From the NCBI GenBank assembly GCA_946406555.1, contig CAMJLB010000005.1:1-47367 (forward strand): a DNA stretch of 47,367 nucleotides. Direction: 5' to 3'. This stretch comes from an uncultured Prevotellaceae bacterium (GTDB taxonomy: Bacteria > Bacteroidota > Bacteroidia > Bacteroidales > Bacteroidaceae). Every line of letters starts with the position of its first letter. Position 1 is the stretch's first letter. Positions 17,773 through 26,007 of the stretch are shown here, one piece after another. The notes under the pieces were generated by a model. It worked only from the letters and a program-made list of their open reading frames with translations, did no database searches and was not told where the DNA came from. The position numbers and the translations under genes were made by a program.

Positions 17773-19935
17773 ATGAAAAAGTATTTGATGGGTGCAGCGG
17801 CCCTTGCTTTGTTGGCTACCAGCTGCACAAAAGACCTTTACGAAGGCGAAACCAACTCTAAGCCGGTACAGTCGGTAGAGCAACAGTACAACGATGCTTT
17901 CGTGCGCGTGTTTGGCCAGCCCGATGCCAACCAGACGTGGGGCTTTGGCAATCCTGCCGGGGCGCGTATGACCCGTAGCATGACCTCTCCCGAGGTGCAG
18001 GGCATTGTGCAGCCTTACAACGAGGCTTGGGTGGCCAACTACCTGACAACGGCCAAGGAGCCAGATCAGACCAACACGTCGGATAACTACGACAACAGTA
18101 CCTATGCCATCAATTATGGAGCGGGAGGCCCTAACAGCATTGATTGGGAAAATGCTGAACAGGTGGCCGAGCGCGAAAAATTCTTTGCCATGTCGTTTGA
18201 GGAGCAGATAGCCTATGCCTTGGCTAACCATCCCAGTTGGATAGTGTATAAAGCCGATGAGACCTATGTCACCAACTTCAAGATTACCGGCACATACAAT
18301 GGCGATATTAGTGTGGCAGGTTCTGAGGGCATTACCGACAGTGGCACGCTGAGCCATGCCGAGCGCACCATTGTCGTTACCGGCACCTGGAATATGACCG
18401 TAGACCAGCGCATTGGCAGCCTGGGCAAGATTATCATTGCCAAAGGCGGCACGGTGAACGTGGTGAGTGGCAAGACCTTAAACATGGTCAACCAGGCTCG
18501 CTTGGTGGTGCTCCCTGGCGGCAAGCTGACGGGCGAAGGCAAGGTTGAGGTGAATAATGGCAACGCCGCAGGACAGGAGAACTATAATGGTGGTACCATC
18601 GACGTGGCCGTGTTCAACAATAACTTCGGCAAGTTCTATAACTACGGTAAGTTCCTCGTCAACGAATATCAGGGTGGTGCAAAGGAGAGCAATTTCTACA
18701 ACCACAGCCTGGTGGCTGTCGACCACTTTGGCGGCAGCACTGCCAATGCCCGCATTTTCAACAACTGCCAGTTCTATGTGAAGAACAATGCCCGCATTCG
18801 CAATTACGAGGGTGTGATGGGTTCTGCCCTGATTGTCGGTGGCCAGCTCATGTTCAGCAGCAGCGAGGACGGTACCACTACGCCTACTTATGTGGGCCTT
18901 GCCGCTGGTGCTCTTGTGCAGGCCGGTACGCTCTACAACAATGGCACGTCTTGGGTTGGCCCCACAGAGGGAGGCTATGCCGTGTTGAGCATCGGTAAGT
19001 TCGATTATATGAACTGGCAGCAGGATGCTCCCCAGGATGGTGGCTACTTTGCCAACAACATCTATCTCGTGGCCGACGATCTGAGCAATGTTCCCGATGG
19101 CAACGGCTATCATCAGACCGATCCCAGCGATGCCTACAACCACTCGCTCTCCATCGCCGAGTATAAGTTTAAGAATATCGTGGCAAACGCCGTGGGTAAT
19201 GGCAACGTGACCATTGCCGAAAAGGGCTACTACGAGGTGATTCCCGCCGACAACGACTTCGTGCTTGGTGAGGCTGGCTGCACACCGGGCTTCAAGATTA
19301 AAAAGGACGACGACCCCAACCCCGAGGTGCTTCCCTCACTGCACGTGATGGCCGAGGATCTGAGCGCATCGGAGGCCAGCGACTTCGATTTCAACGATGT
19401 GGTGATGGACGTGTTCTATGTCGACGCAACCACCGTGAGAATCGAGCTGCTCGCCGCTGGCGGCACGCTGCCCCTGCGCATCAACGAGGATAACAACTGG
19501 GAGGTACACACGCTCTTCCAGGTGCCCGTCACCTGCATGGTCAACACCGGTACGAAGCATCACGTGGCCCGTGCCCCCTACACCCAGTATGAGCTGAAAG
19601 ACTATGTGCCCCTCACCCTCACCGGCAAGACTTGGAGCAAGGATCAGGACGAGTTTGCCGCTCAGGTGCGCGACCAGATAAAGCTCGAGGTGCAGAAGGA
19701 AGACCCCATGACTGGCGAGCAGAAGTGGTATGAGATTACCGCTACCCAGGGCGAGCCTGCCGGCAAGATTGCCACGCCGGTGAACATCTACATGGAGCAG
19801 AACGAATGGTACAAGTATCAGCAGGTAGCCTGGGCACAGTATCGCTGGGCATGGGAGAAGCAGAACATTGGCAGCCTCTTTGGCCAGTGGGTGAGCGACC
19901 CAAGCGTGAAGTGGTACACTGTCAAGGAAGACTGA
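17773..19935 (+). CDS. LruC/DUF4842-like surface lipoprotein, divergent paralog of the 15050-17521 product
   Basis: Lipobox LLATSC; SDFDFNDVVMDV; RLVVLPGGKL and NWEVHTLF shared with the neighbouring lipoprotein (RFVVLPGGSI, FWEVHTLP). Confidence 0.7.
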   Translation: MKKYLMGAAALALLATSCTKDLYEGETNSKPVQSVEQQYNDAFVRVFGQPDANQTWGFGNPAGARMTRSMTSPEVQGIVQPYNEAWVANYLTTAKEPDQTNTSDNYDNSTYAINYGAGGPNSIDWENAEQVAEREKFFAMSFEEQIAYALANHPSWIVYKADETYVTNFKITGTYNGDISVAGSEGITDSGTLSHAERTIVVTGTWNMTVDQRIGSLGKIIIAKGGTVNVVSGKTLNMVNQARLVVLPGGKLTGEGKVEVNNGNAAGQENYNGGTIDVAVFNNNFGKFYNYGKFLVNEYQGGAKESNFYNHSLVAVDHFGGSTANARIFNNCQFYVKNNARIRNYEGVMGSALIVGGQLMFSSSEDGTTTPTYVGLAAGALVQAGTLYNNGTSWVGPTEGGYAVLSIGKFDYMNWQQDAPQDGGYFANNIYLVADDLSNVPDGNGYHQTDPSDAYNHSLSIAEYKFKNIVANAVGNGNVTIAEKGYYEVIPADNDFVLGEAGCTPGFKIKKDDDPNPEVLPSLHVMAEDLSASEASDFDFNDVVMDVFYVDATTVRIELLAAGGTLPLRINEDNNWEVHTLFQVPVTCMVNTGTKHHVARAPYTQYELKDYVPLTLTGKTWSKDQDEFAAQVRDQIKLEVQKEDPMTGEQKWYEITATQGEPAGKIATPVNIYMEQNEWYKYQQVAWAQYRWAWEKQNIGSLFGQWVSDPSVKWYTVKED

Positions 19936-19978
19936 TTGACAATTCATCAAATACTATTTTTTCAGATTGTTTAGTTGA

Positions 19979-20010
19979 GGGGTGTCCGTGTGAACGGATG
20001 CCCCTTTCTT
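19979..20010 (+). terminator. Intrinsic terminator after the lipoprotein gene
   Basis: GGGGTGTCCG-tgtgaa-CGGATGCCCC followed by TTTCTT. Confidence 0.75.
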
Positions 20011-20261
20011 ATGCCCTCCTTTGCCCTCCTTCGCCTTTCTTTCCCCCTCGCCTTTCCTTCTTCGCCCTCCTGCTTGCATAAAGATACAGGCCGTTTTTTC
20101 GATAATCAAGACATTTCATTTTTTCATTCTGGCTCGCCGGGAACGCCGGCGGGCATGCCTCGCAGGGTGGCCGAAGGCTCGTGGCAATGCCGTTCAGTAC
20201 GTTTTGCACGGTCGCCCGCAGTCACCGGCGTCGCCGTTTAGGCTCCGTTGGGGCTCAAAGT

Positions 20262-20340
20262 AGCCTCGATTGCATCGCGATTCAGGCTGAATTGCATCGC
20301 AATCGAGGCTGTATTGCACCCTCATTCAGCCTGAATTGCA
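20262..20340. repeat. Nested inverted and direct repeats in the long intergenic region
   Basis: agcctcgattgc (20262-20273) inverted to gcaatcgaggct (20299-20310); attcaggctgaattgca (20280-20296) repeated 16/17 at 20324-20340. Confidence 0.75.
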
Positions 20341-20785
20341 ACGTTGCTTTTTATTTGATTTTTAATGTGTTGATATTCAGTACGTTGTGAACATCGCTGA
20401 GAATCGGAAATTCCCAATAATCTTTTTTCTGATTCGAAATTTTAAAAATACAGCGCTGTTCAGCTCTCTGTCGTTGTATAAATATTCTGCTTTTTCTGGA
20501 TTTATAATCATAAAACCTTTTATTTCTCTTTATAAACAATAAGTGTACAGTTTTTCGTCACAGAGGTCAATAGTTCTTTATTGTCATTTTCGTTAGTCAT
20601 GATACCTGCAAATTAATTTGGACATGTAGTACTTTTTTCCCCTTTTTGTTTGTAAATATAATTTGTTTTGGAATTGTAAACATCAGAAAGACAGTTGTTT
20701 GCGAAGTAAAAAGTCGAAAGTTGAAATGTTTTGTACATAGTGTAATTATTAACGATAATTAAGAATAAGTTTTTCGATTTTTTCG

Positions 20786-20793
20786 TATATTTG
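20786..20793 (+). promoter_or_regulatory. -7 box TATATTTG upstream of the hybrid regulator
   Basis: TAnnTTTG match 30 nt before ATG. Confidence 0.5.
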
Positions 20794-20823
20794 TAACCAA
20801 AATCACCAATAATCCTTAACCGT

Positions 20824-23667
20824 TTGCATGAAATGGGATTTGGACAGCTTTTGAACCGCTTTACCAGTGCAATGCTTATATGCATTCTCTTGGTAGCCTG
20901 TAGCAGTCATTCTTCTACAGATGCGCTGGCTTTTTCTCCACAAAAGCGCGATTCCATCGAGCGTCGGCTGTCTGGTGTCCACGACAACGACTCGCTCATG
21001 CAGCTTATCAACGACTACCGCAAGTCGGGCGATGCGCTGGGCCAGATTGTGGGACTGCGCCATCTGGGGCAGCTCTGCCGCGATCAGAGCCAGTTTCAGT
21101 GGGCCATCAAGCATCATCAGGAAGGGCTCGACCTCGCTCGCGAAGTGCGCGACACCGACGAAATCATCAAGGCGCTGAACAACCTGGGCACCAACCACCG
21201 GCGCTTAGGCACGCTGACCGAGGCCGCTGAGTGCCATCTGCAAGCCTATCAGCTTTGTTTGGAGTTAGGCGACGGCGGGCTCGACAAGAGCGTGGTGGCC
21301 CTCAACGGACTGGGCAATGTCTACCTCACCATGGGCAACTATCAGGTGGCCGACAGCCTGTTCAGAATCTCGCTCAAGGGCGAGCAGGATTTGGGCAACG
21401 TGCGGGGGCAGGCCATCAACATGGCCAACCTGGGCAGCATCAAGGAGGCGCAAGGGCAGACAGACTCGGCATGGACCTATTACCGCGAGTCGCTCAGGCT
21501 CAACGAGCTGTGCCAGTGCCGGCTGGGGCTTTCGCTCTGCCATAACCATTTCGGACGGCTGTACGAGCGGGAAGGCAATCTCGACATGGCCCTGCAGGAG
21601 TATCAGACCGCATTCGACATACTCACCGGTAGTTCCGACGAGTGGCACCGGCTGGAATCGGGACTCAACATCGTGCGACTACTTATAAATAAGGGGGAAC
21701 TCGACGAGGCGGGACAATGGCTCGAAAGAGGCGAAAAAGCCGTGCAGCGCACTGGTTCGCTGGAGCATCAAGCCAGCATTCAGCATCTGTACTGCGAGTA
21801 CTTTAAGAAACGCGGCGAGGCATGGAAGGCACTCGACCACTATATCGTGGGCGAAGAGCTGCGCGACAGCCTGATAGGCTTGAAAAAGGTGATGCAGATA
21901 CAGAACGCACGCCTGAAGGTGGAGCGCGAGCGCCGCATGGCCGAGGTGAAGCTGGCCGAGGAGAAGCTGCAGCTGGAGCGCGACACGCGCGATGTGATGC
22001 GGCTCGTCTTCGCACTGCTCTTCTTGCTGGCCGTGGCCGTGGCCTGCGGCCTTTGGTATGTGCTCCACGTGAGAACCGTGAAACAACGCCTGCTGAGAAA
22101 GACCGCCATGGCACGCGAGCAGTTCTTCACCAACGTCACCCACGAGTTCCGCACGCCCCTCACCGTCATCCTCGGTCTGGGCCACCAGCTGCAAGACGAC
22201 AGCATCGAAGACCTGAGCAAGGTGCGGTCGGCGGCAAAGATGATCGTCAGACAGGGCGACGCCTTGCTCGAGCTCATCAACCAGCTGCTCGAGGTGTCGA
22301 AGGTGCGATCGGCACTGGGCGAGGCCAACTGGCGGCGCGGCAACCTGGTAAGTTTCGTCGCCATGGTCATAGATAACTGTCAGCCGCTGGCCGAGGCCAA
22401 GCGCATAGAACTGACCTACAACCACTCGCTCACGGCCATCTACATGGACTTCGTGCCCGATTACATCGTGAAAATCGTGGCCAACCTCGTGGGCAATGCC
22501 ATCAAGTTCACACCCTCGTATGGCAAGGTCTGCGTCACGCTCGAGCAGACCGCCGGCAACCGGGTGAAGCTGCAGGTCGACGACACCGGCTGCGGCATCG
22601 CTCCCGAGTCTCTGCCGCAGATATTCGATGCCTTCTATCAGGAGCACCCCCATACGGGAAACCTCGGCACGGGCATAGGGCTGTCGCTCGTGCAGATGTT
22701 GACACAGGCCATGCACGGGCAGGTGACCGCCGAGAGCATACTCGGGCAGGGCAGCACCTTCACCGTGGTGCTGCCCAAGAAGGGGCCGCAGCAGGCCAGG
22801 CCGCTGGAAGAGATGAGCACCACCGGCCTCATGATAGATGCAGCAGGAGGCGCGCTGACCGAAGCCGCCGAGCCGCTGCCACTGCCGCAGGCAGCGGTCA
22901 CGGCAAAGACTGCAGACACCATTCTCATCGTAGAAGACCATCAGGACATTGCAAGATACATAGGCATGCATCTTACCCGCTACAACCTTATTTATGCGCG
23001 CAGCGGAGCCGAGGCACTGGAAAAGGCCACCGAGACCATGCCGCACCTGGTGGTGACCGACCTGATGATGCCAGGAGAGGTAGACGGGCTCGAGCTATGC
23101 CGGCGACTGCGAGGCTCGGAGCTGCTGAACCACATCCCCATCATCGTGATTACTGCAAAAACCAGCGACGAGGCGCGAGTGAGCTGCCTTAGGGCAGGAG
23201 CCGATGCCTATCTGGTGAAACCGTTCAATGCCGACGAACTCATCGTGCGGGTCGAGAAGCTGCTGGAGCGACAGCAGCTCATGCGCACCAAGTTCGTAGG
23301 CCCCCTCGACGACGAACAGTCCGACAAACCGTTATCGGTGCAAGACCGGCAGTTCATGAACAAACTCATCGACAGCATCTACCTGCTCATGAAGCAGGGC
23401 GATGCCGATGTGGAATCGCTGGCCGAACGCATGGCCATGACAAAGCCGCAGCTCAACCGCAGGCTCATGGCCATCACCGGGCAGAACACTTCTTCGTATA
23501 TGATGCGTGTCAGGCTGTCGAGAGCCAAGCGCCTGCTGAAGGCCGACGTGCTCATGCCTATCGGCGACGTGGCGCAGCGCTGCGGATTCGACGATGTCAC
23601 CTACTTCAGTCGTATCTTCAAGCAGACCTTCGACATGACACCATCGCAATATCGTAAACAAAGCTAA
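20824..23667 (+). CDS. Hybrid two-component regulator: lipobox/TPR sensor, TM, histidine kinase, receiver, AraC-type HTH
   Basis: TPR repeats; REQFFTNVTHEFRTPLTVILGLGH; TILIVEDHQDIARYI...VVTDLMMPG; C-terminal AraC domain GDVAQRCGFDDVTYFSRIFKQTFDMTPSQYRK. Confidence 0.92.
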   Translation: MHEMGFGQLLNRFTSAMLICILLVACSSHSSTDALAFSPQKRDSIERRLSGVHDNDSLMQLINDYRKSGDALGQIVGLRHLGQLCRDQSQFQWAIKHHQEGLDLAREVRDTDEIIKALNNLGTNHRRLGTLTEAAECHLQAYQLCLELGDGGLDKSVVALNGLGNVYLTMGNYQVADSLFRISLKGEQDLGNVRGQAINMANLGSIKEAQGQTDSAWTYYRESLRLNELCQCRLGLSLCHNHFGRLYEREGNLDMALQEYQTAFDILTGSSDEWHRLESGLNIVRLLINKGELDEAGQWLERGEKAVQRTGSLEHQASIQHLYCEYFKKRGEAWKALDHYIVGEELRDSLIGLKKVMQIQNARLKVERERRMAEVKLAEEKLQLERDTRDVMRLVFALLFLLAVAVACGLWYVLHVRTVKQRLLRKTAMAREQFFTNVTHEFRTPLTVILGLGHQLQDDSIEDLSKVRSAAKMIVRQGDALLELINQLLEVSKVRSALGEANWRRGNLVSFVAMVIDNCQPLAEAKRIELTYNHSLTAIYMDFVPDYIVKIVANLVGNAIKFTPSYGKVCVTLEQTAGNRVKLQVDDTGCGIAPESLPQIFDAFYQEHPHTGNLGTGIGLSLVQMLTQAMHGQVTAESILGQGSTFTVVLPKKGPQQARPLEEMSTTGLMIDAAGGALTEAAEPLPLPQAAVTAKTADTILIVEDHQDIARYIGMHLTRYNLIYARSGAEALEKATETMPHLVVTDLMMPGEVDGLELCRRLRGSELLNHIPIIVITAKTSDEARVSCLRAGADAYLVKPFNADELIVRVEKLLERQQLMRTKFVGPLDDEQSDKPLSVQDRQFMNKLIDSIYLLMKQGDADVESLAERMAMTKPQLNRRLMAITGQNTSSYMMRVRLSRAKRLLKADVLMPIGDVAQRCGFDDVTYFSRIFKQTFDMTPSQYRKQS

Positions 23668-23691
23668 AAAACATTTAAAAAGAGAACTACT

Positions 23692-23901
23692 ATGCACATC
23701 GGAACCAGAATCAAGGAAATCATGGAGCAGAAGCACCGCTCCGTGGTGTGGGTGGCCCGACAGATAGACTGCGAGCGCACCAACGTCTACAACATCTTCG
23801 CACGGCAGGACATCAACACCAGCCTGCTGCGACAGCTGAGCATCATTCTCGACCACGACTTCTTCAAGGAACTCTCGAAGGATACGTTCAAGAAAAATTG
23901 A
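23692..23901 (+). CDS. Small XRE-like helix-turn-helix protein
   Basis: MHIGTRIKEIMEQKHRSVVWVARQIDCERTNVYNIFARQDINTSLLRQLSIILDHDFFKEL. Confidence 0.75.
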   Translation: MHIGTRIKEIMEQKHRSVVWVARQIDCERTNVYNIFARQDINTSLLRQLSIILDHDFFKELSKDTFKKN

Positions 23902-23933
23902 GCCAAAACAGCACGTTTCTCAATTTTATTGTG

Positions 23934-23941
23934 TATCTTTG
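23934..23941 (+). promoter_or_regulatory. -7 box TATCTTTG for coaD
   Basis: Ends 8 nt before the coaD ATG. Confidence 0.5.
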
Positions 23942-23949
23942 CTCCCGAA

Positions 23950-24405
23950 ATGAAGAAGACAGGCATTTTCGTGGGCAGTTTCGACCCCTTTACCATTGGC
24001 CACCATTCGGTGGTGCGTCGTGTCCTGCCACTCTTCGACCGACTGGTCATAGGAGTGGTAGGCGACAACGTGCACAAACCCTACATGCTGCCAGCCGAAG
24101 AGCGCATGCAGGCCATCAGGCAGCTCTATGCCGGCGAGCCCGCCGTAGAGGTGAAGTCCTACTATGGCCTGGCCGTCGACTTTGCGCGCGCCGAGGGCGC
24201 ACGCTTCATCGTGAAGGGCGTGCGCTCGGTGAAGGACTTCGAGTATGAACGCGAGCAGGCCGACGTGAACCGGCTCATCACAAAGGGCGAGGTGGAGACG
24301 ATTCTCATCTATGCCGAACCGCAATTTTCGTCGGTTTCATCGACCATGGTGCGCGAGCTGCAGCACTTCGGGCAAGATGTATCGGCACTCCTTCCACCTC
24401 TATGA
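23950..24405 (+). CDS. coaD: Phosphopantetheine adenylyltransferase
   Basis: MKKTGIFVGSFDPFTIGHHSVVRRVLPLFDRLVIGVVGDN; ends with SSVSSTMVRELQHFGQDVSALLPP. Confidence 0.95.
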   Translation: MKKTGIFVGSFDPFTIGHHSVVRRVLPLFDRLVIGVVGDNVHKPYMLPAEERMQAIRQLYAGEPAVEVKSYYGLAVDFARAEGARFIVKGVRSVKDFEYEREQADVNRLITKGEVETILIYAEPQFSSVSSTMVRELQHFGQDVSALLPPL

Positions 24406-24420
24406 ACCACCATCCGTCAT

Positions 24421-24483
24421 TCTTATGAAGAACGCCATCACTCTTATGAAGAACGCCATCACTCTTATGAAGAACGCCATCAC
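24421..24483 (+). repeat. Three perfect 21-bp tandem repeats
   Basis: (tcttatgaagaacgccatcac)x3, in-frame MKNAITL heptapeptide. Confidence 0.95.
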
Positions 24484-24516
24484 TCTTTTCGTCTATTGTG
24501 CGGCCTGCCAGGCCGC
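24484..24516 (+). repeat. Dispersed palindromic repeat, copy 2
   Basis: TCTTTTCGTCTATTGTGCGGCCTGCCAGGCCGC. Confidence 0.85.
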
Positions 24517-24559
24517 CACTGCCAAATAAGCAACCAATCTCCTCTATAATAATTCCGCA

Positions 24560-24970
24560 ATGATTACCTATAGCACCGAAAACGTGAAAATGCCCGCCAT
24601 CCGACGGCGCGACACCAGTGCCTGGATCAGGCGCGTGGCCCAGTCATACGGCAAGCGCGTGGGCGAGGTGGGCTACCTCTTCTGCGACGACGAGCATATC
24701 CTCCAGGTGAACCGCGAATACCTGCAGCACGACTATTATACCGATATCATCACCTTCGACTACTGCGAGGGCGACGTGCTCAATGGCGACCTCGTCATCT
24801 CGCTCGACACCGTCCGCTCCAATGCCGAGCTGTTTCATAAGCCCTACGACGAAGAGCTCCACCGGGTCATCATTCACGGCATACTCCATCTCTGCGGACA
24901 GAACGACAAAGGCCCCGGCGAGCGGGAGCTGATGGAGCAGGCCGAGAACAAGGCGCTGGCCATGAGATGA
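24560..24970 (+). CDS. ybeY: Endoribonuclease YbeY (rRNA maturation)
   Basis: HRVIIHGILHLCGQNDKGPGE zinc motif. Confidence 0.93.
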   Translation: MITYSTENVKMPAIRRRDTSAWIRRVAQSYGKRVGEVGYLFCDDEHILQVNREYLQHDYYTDIITFDYCEGDVLNGDLVISLDTVRSNAELFHKPYDEELHRVIIHGILHLCGQNDKGPGERELMEQAENKALAMR

Positions 24971-25043
24971 CGCCGCACTGAGGGCGATACGAACGAATAT
25001 ACTACAATACTGCTAATTTTTTCTACGATTTCATCGATTATCT

Positions 25044-25979
25044 ATGCGAAGAGTAATTGGAATAGGAGAGACTGTTCTCGACATTATCTTCAAGGGCAAG
25101 CAGCCCATTCAGGCCGTGCCGGGAGGGTCGGCCTTCAACTGTGTGGTATCGCTGGGACGTGCCGGCGTGCCGGCGGCCTTCATCAGCGAGACGGGCAACG
25201 ACCGCGTGGGGCAGTGGGTAAAGTCGTTTCTCGAGGAAAACGGCGTCGATGCGCGCAACGTGTGCATCTTTCCCGACTCAAAATCGCCCATTTCATTGGC
25301 GTTTCTCGACGAACATAACAATGCTGAGTACCTTTTTTATAAAGACCACCCCCACGACCAGCTCGACTTCCTCTATCCCGAGGTGCAGCCCGACGACGTG
25401 GTGGTCTTCGGCTCCTTCTTTGCCATCAACCCCGTGGTGCGGCCACAGGTGGCAGGTTTCCTCGACTATGCTCGGCAGCATGGGGCCATACTCTACTACG
25501 ACCTGAACTACCGGGCATCGCACAAGGACGAGCTGCTGCGCGTCACGCCAAACATCATCGAGAACCTCGAGTTTGCCGATTTCGTGAGAGGCAGCAACGA
25601 AGACTTCGAGATCATGTACAAAAAGAAAGATGCCGATTCGGTCTACCGCTCCGAGATATCATTCTACAGCAAGAAGTTCATCTATACCCGCGGGCCGCTG
25701 CCTGTCGAGGTAAGAGGCGAAGGCGGCTTTGCCAAGCAATATCCGGTGAAGGATACCGGCAAGCCCGTGGTGAGCACCATCGGTGCAGGCGACAATTTCA
25801 ATGCAGGCTTCCTCTATGGCCTCTTGCGCTATGGCATCACGCGCCAGGACATCGACCGTGGACTCACCGAGCAGCAATGGGACAGCCTCGTCGACAGCGG
25901 ACTGGCCTTCTCGGCCAATGTCTGCAGCAGCATCAGCAACTACATCGACGACCAGTTCGGGCAGCAGATGCGATTCTGA
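25044..25979 (+). CDS. PfkB family carbohydrate kinase (fructokinase-like)
   Basis: GIGETVLDIIFKG, GGSAFNCVVSLGRAG, STIGAGDNFNAGFLYGL. Confidence 0.9.
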   Translation: MRRVIGIGETVLDIIFKGKQPIQAVPGGSAFNCVVSLGRAGVPAAFISETGNDRVGQWVKSFLEENGVDARNVCIFPDSKSPISLAFLDEHNNAEYLFYKDHPHDQLDFLYPEVQPDDVVVFGSFFAINPVVRPQVAGFLDYARQHGAILYYDLNYRASHKDELLRVTPNIIENLEFADFVRGSNEDFEIMYKKKDADSVYRSEISFYSKKFIYTRGPLPVEVRGEGGFAKQYPVKDTGKPVVSTIGAGDNFNAGFLYGLLRYGITRQDIDRGLTEQQWDSLVDSGLAFSANVCSSISNYIDDQFGQQMRF

Positions 25980-26007
25980 CCGCAAAACAGCAAATTCAAT
26001 ATAAGCA

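Noticed and set aside
19975-20390. Overlapping 60-90-aa ORFs in the intergenic region after the lipoprotein gene
   Set aside because: Several overlapping frames, low-complexity Pro/Ser/Arg composition, and they span a terminator and repeats; no supported product.
24311-24426. Upstream part of the 72-aa ORF overlapping coaD
   Set aside because: It is out of frame within the coaD 3' end; only the MKNAITL-repeat portion is considered, and only as a candidate.
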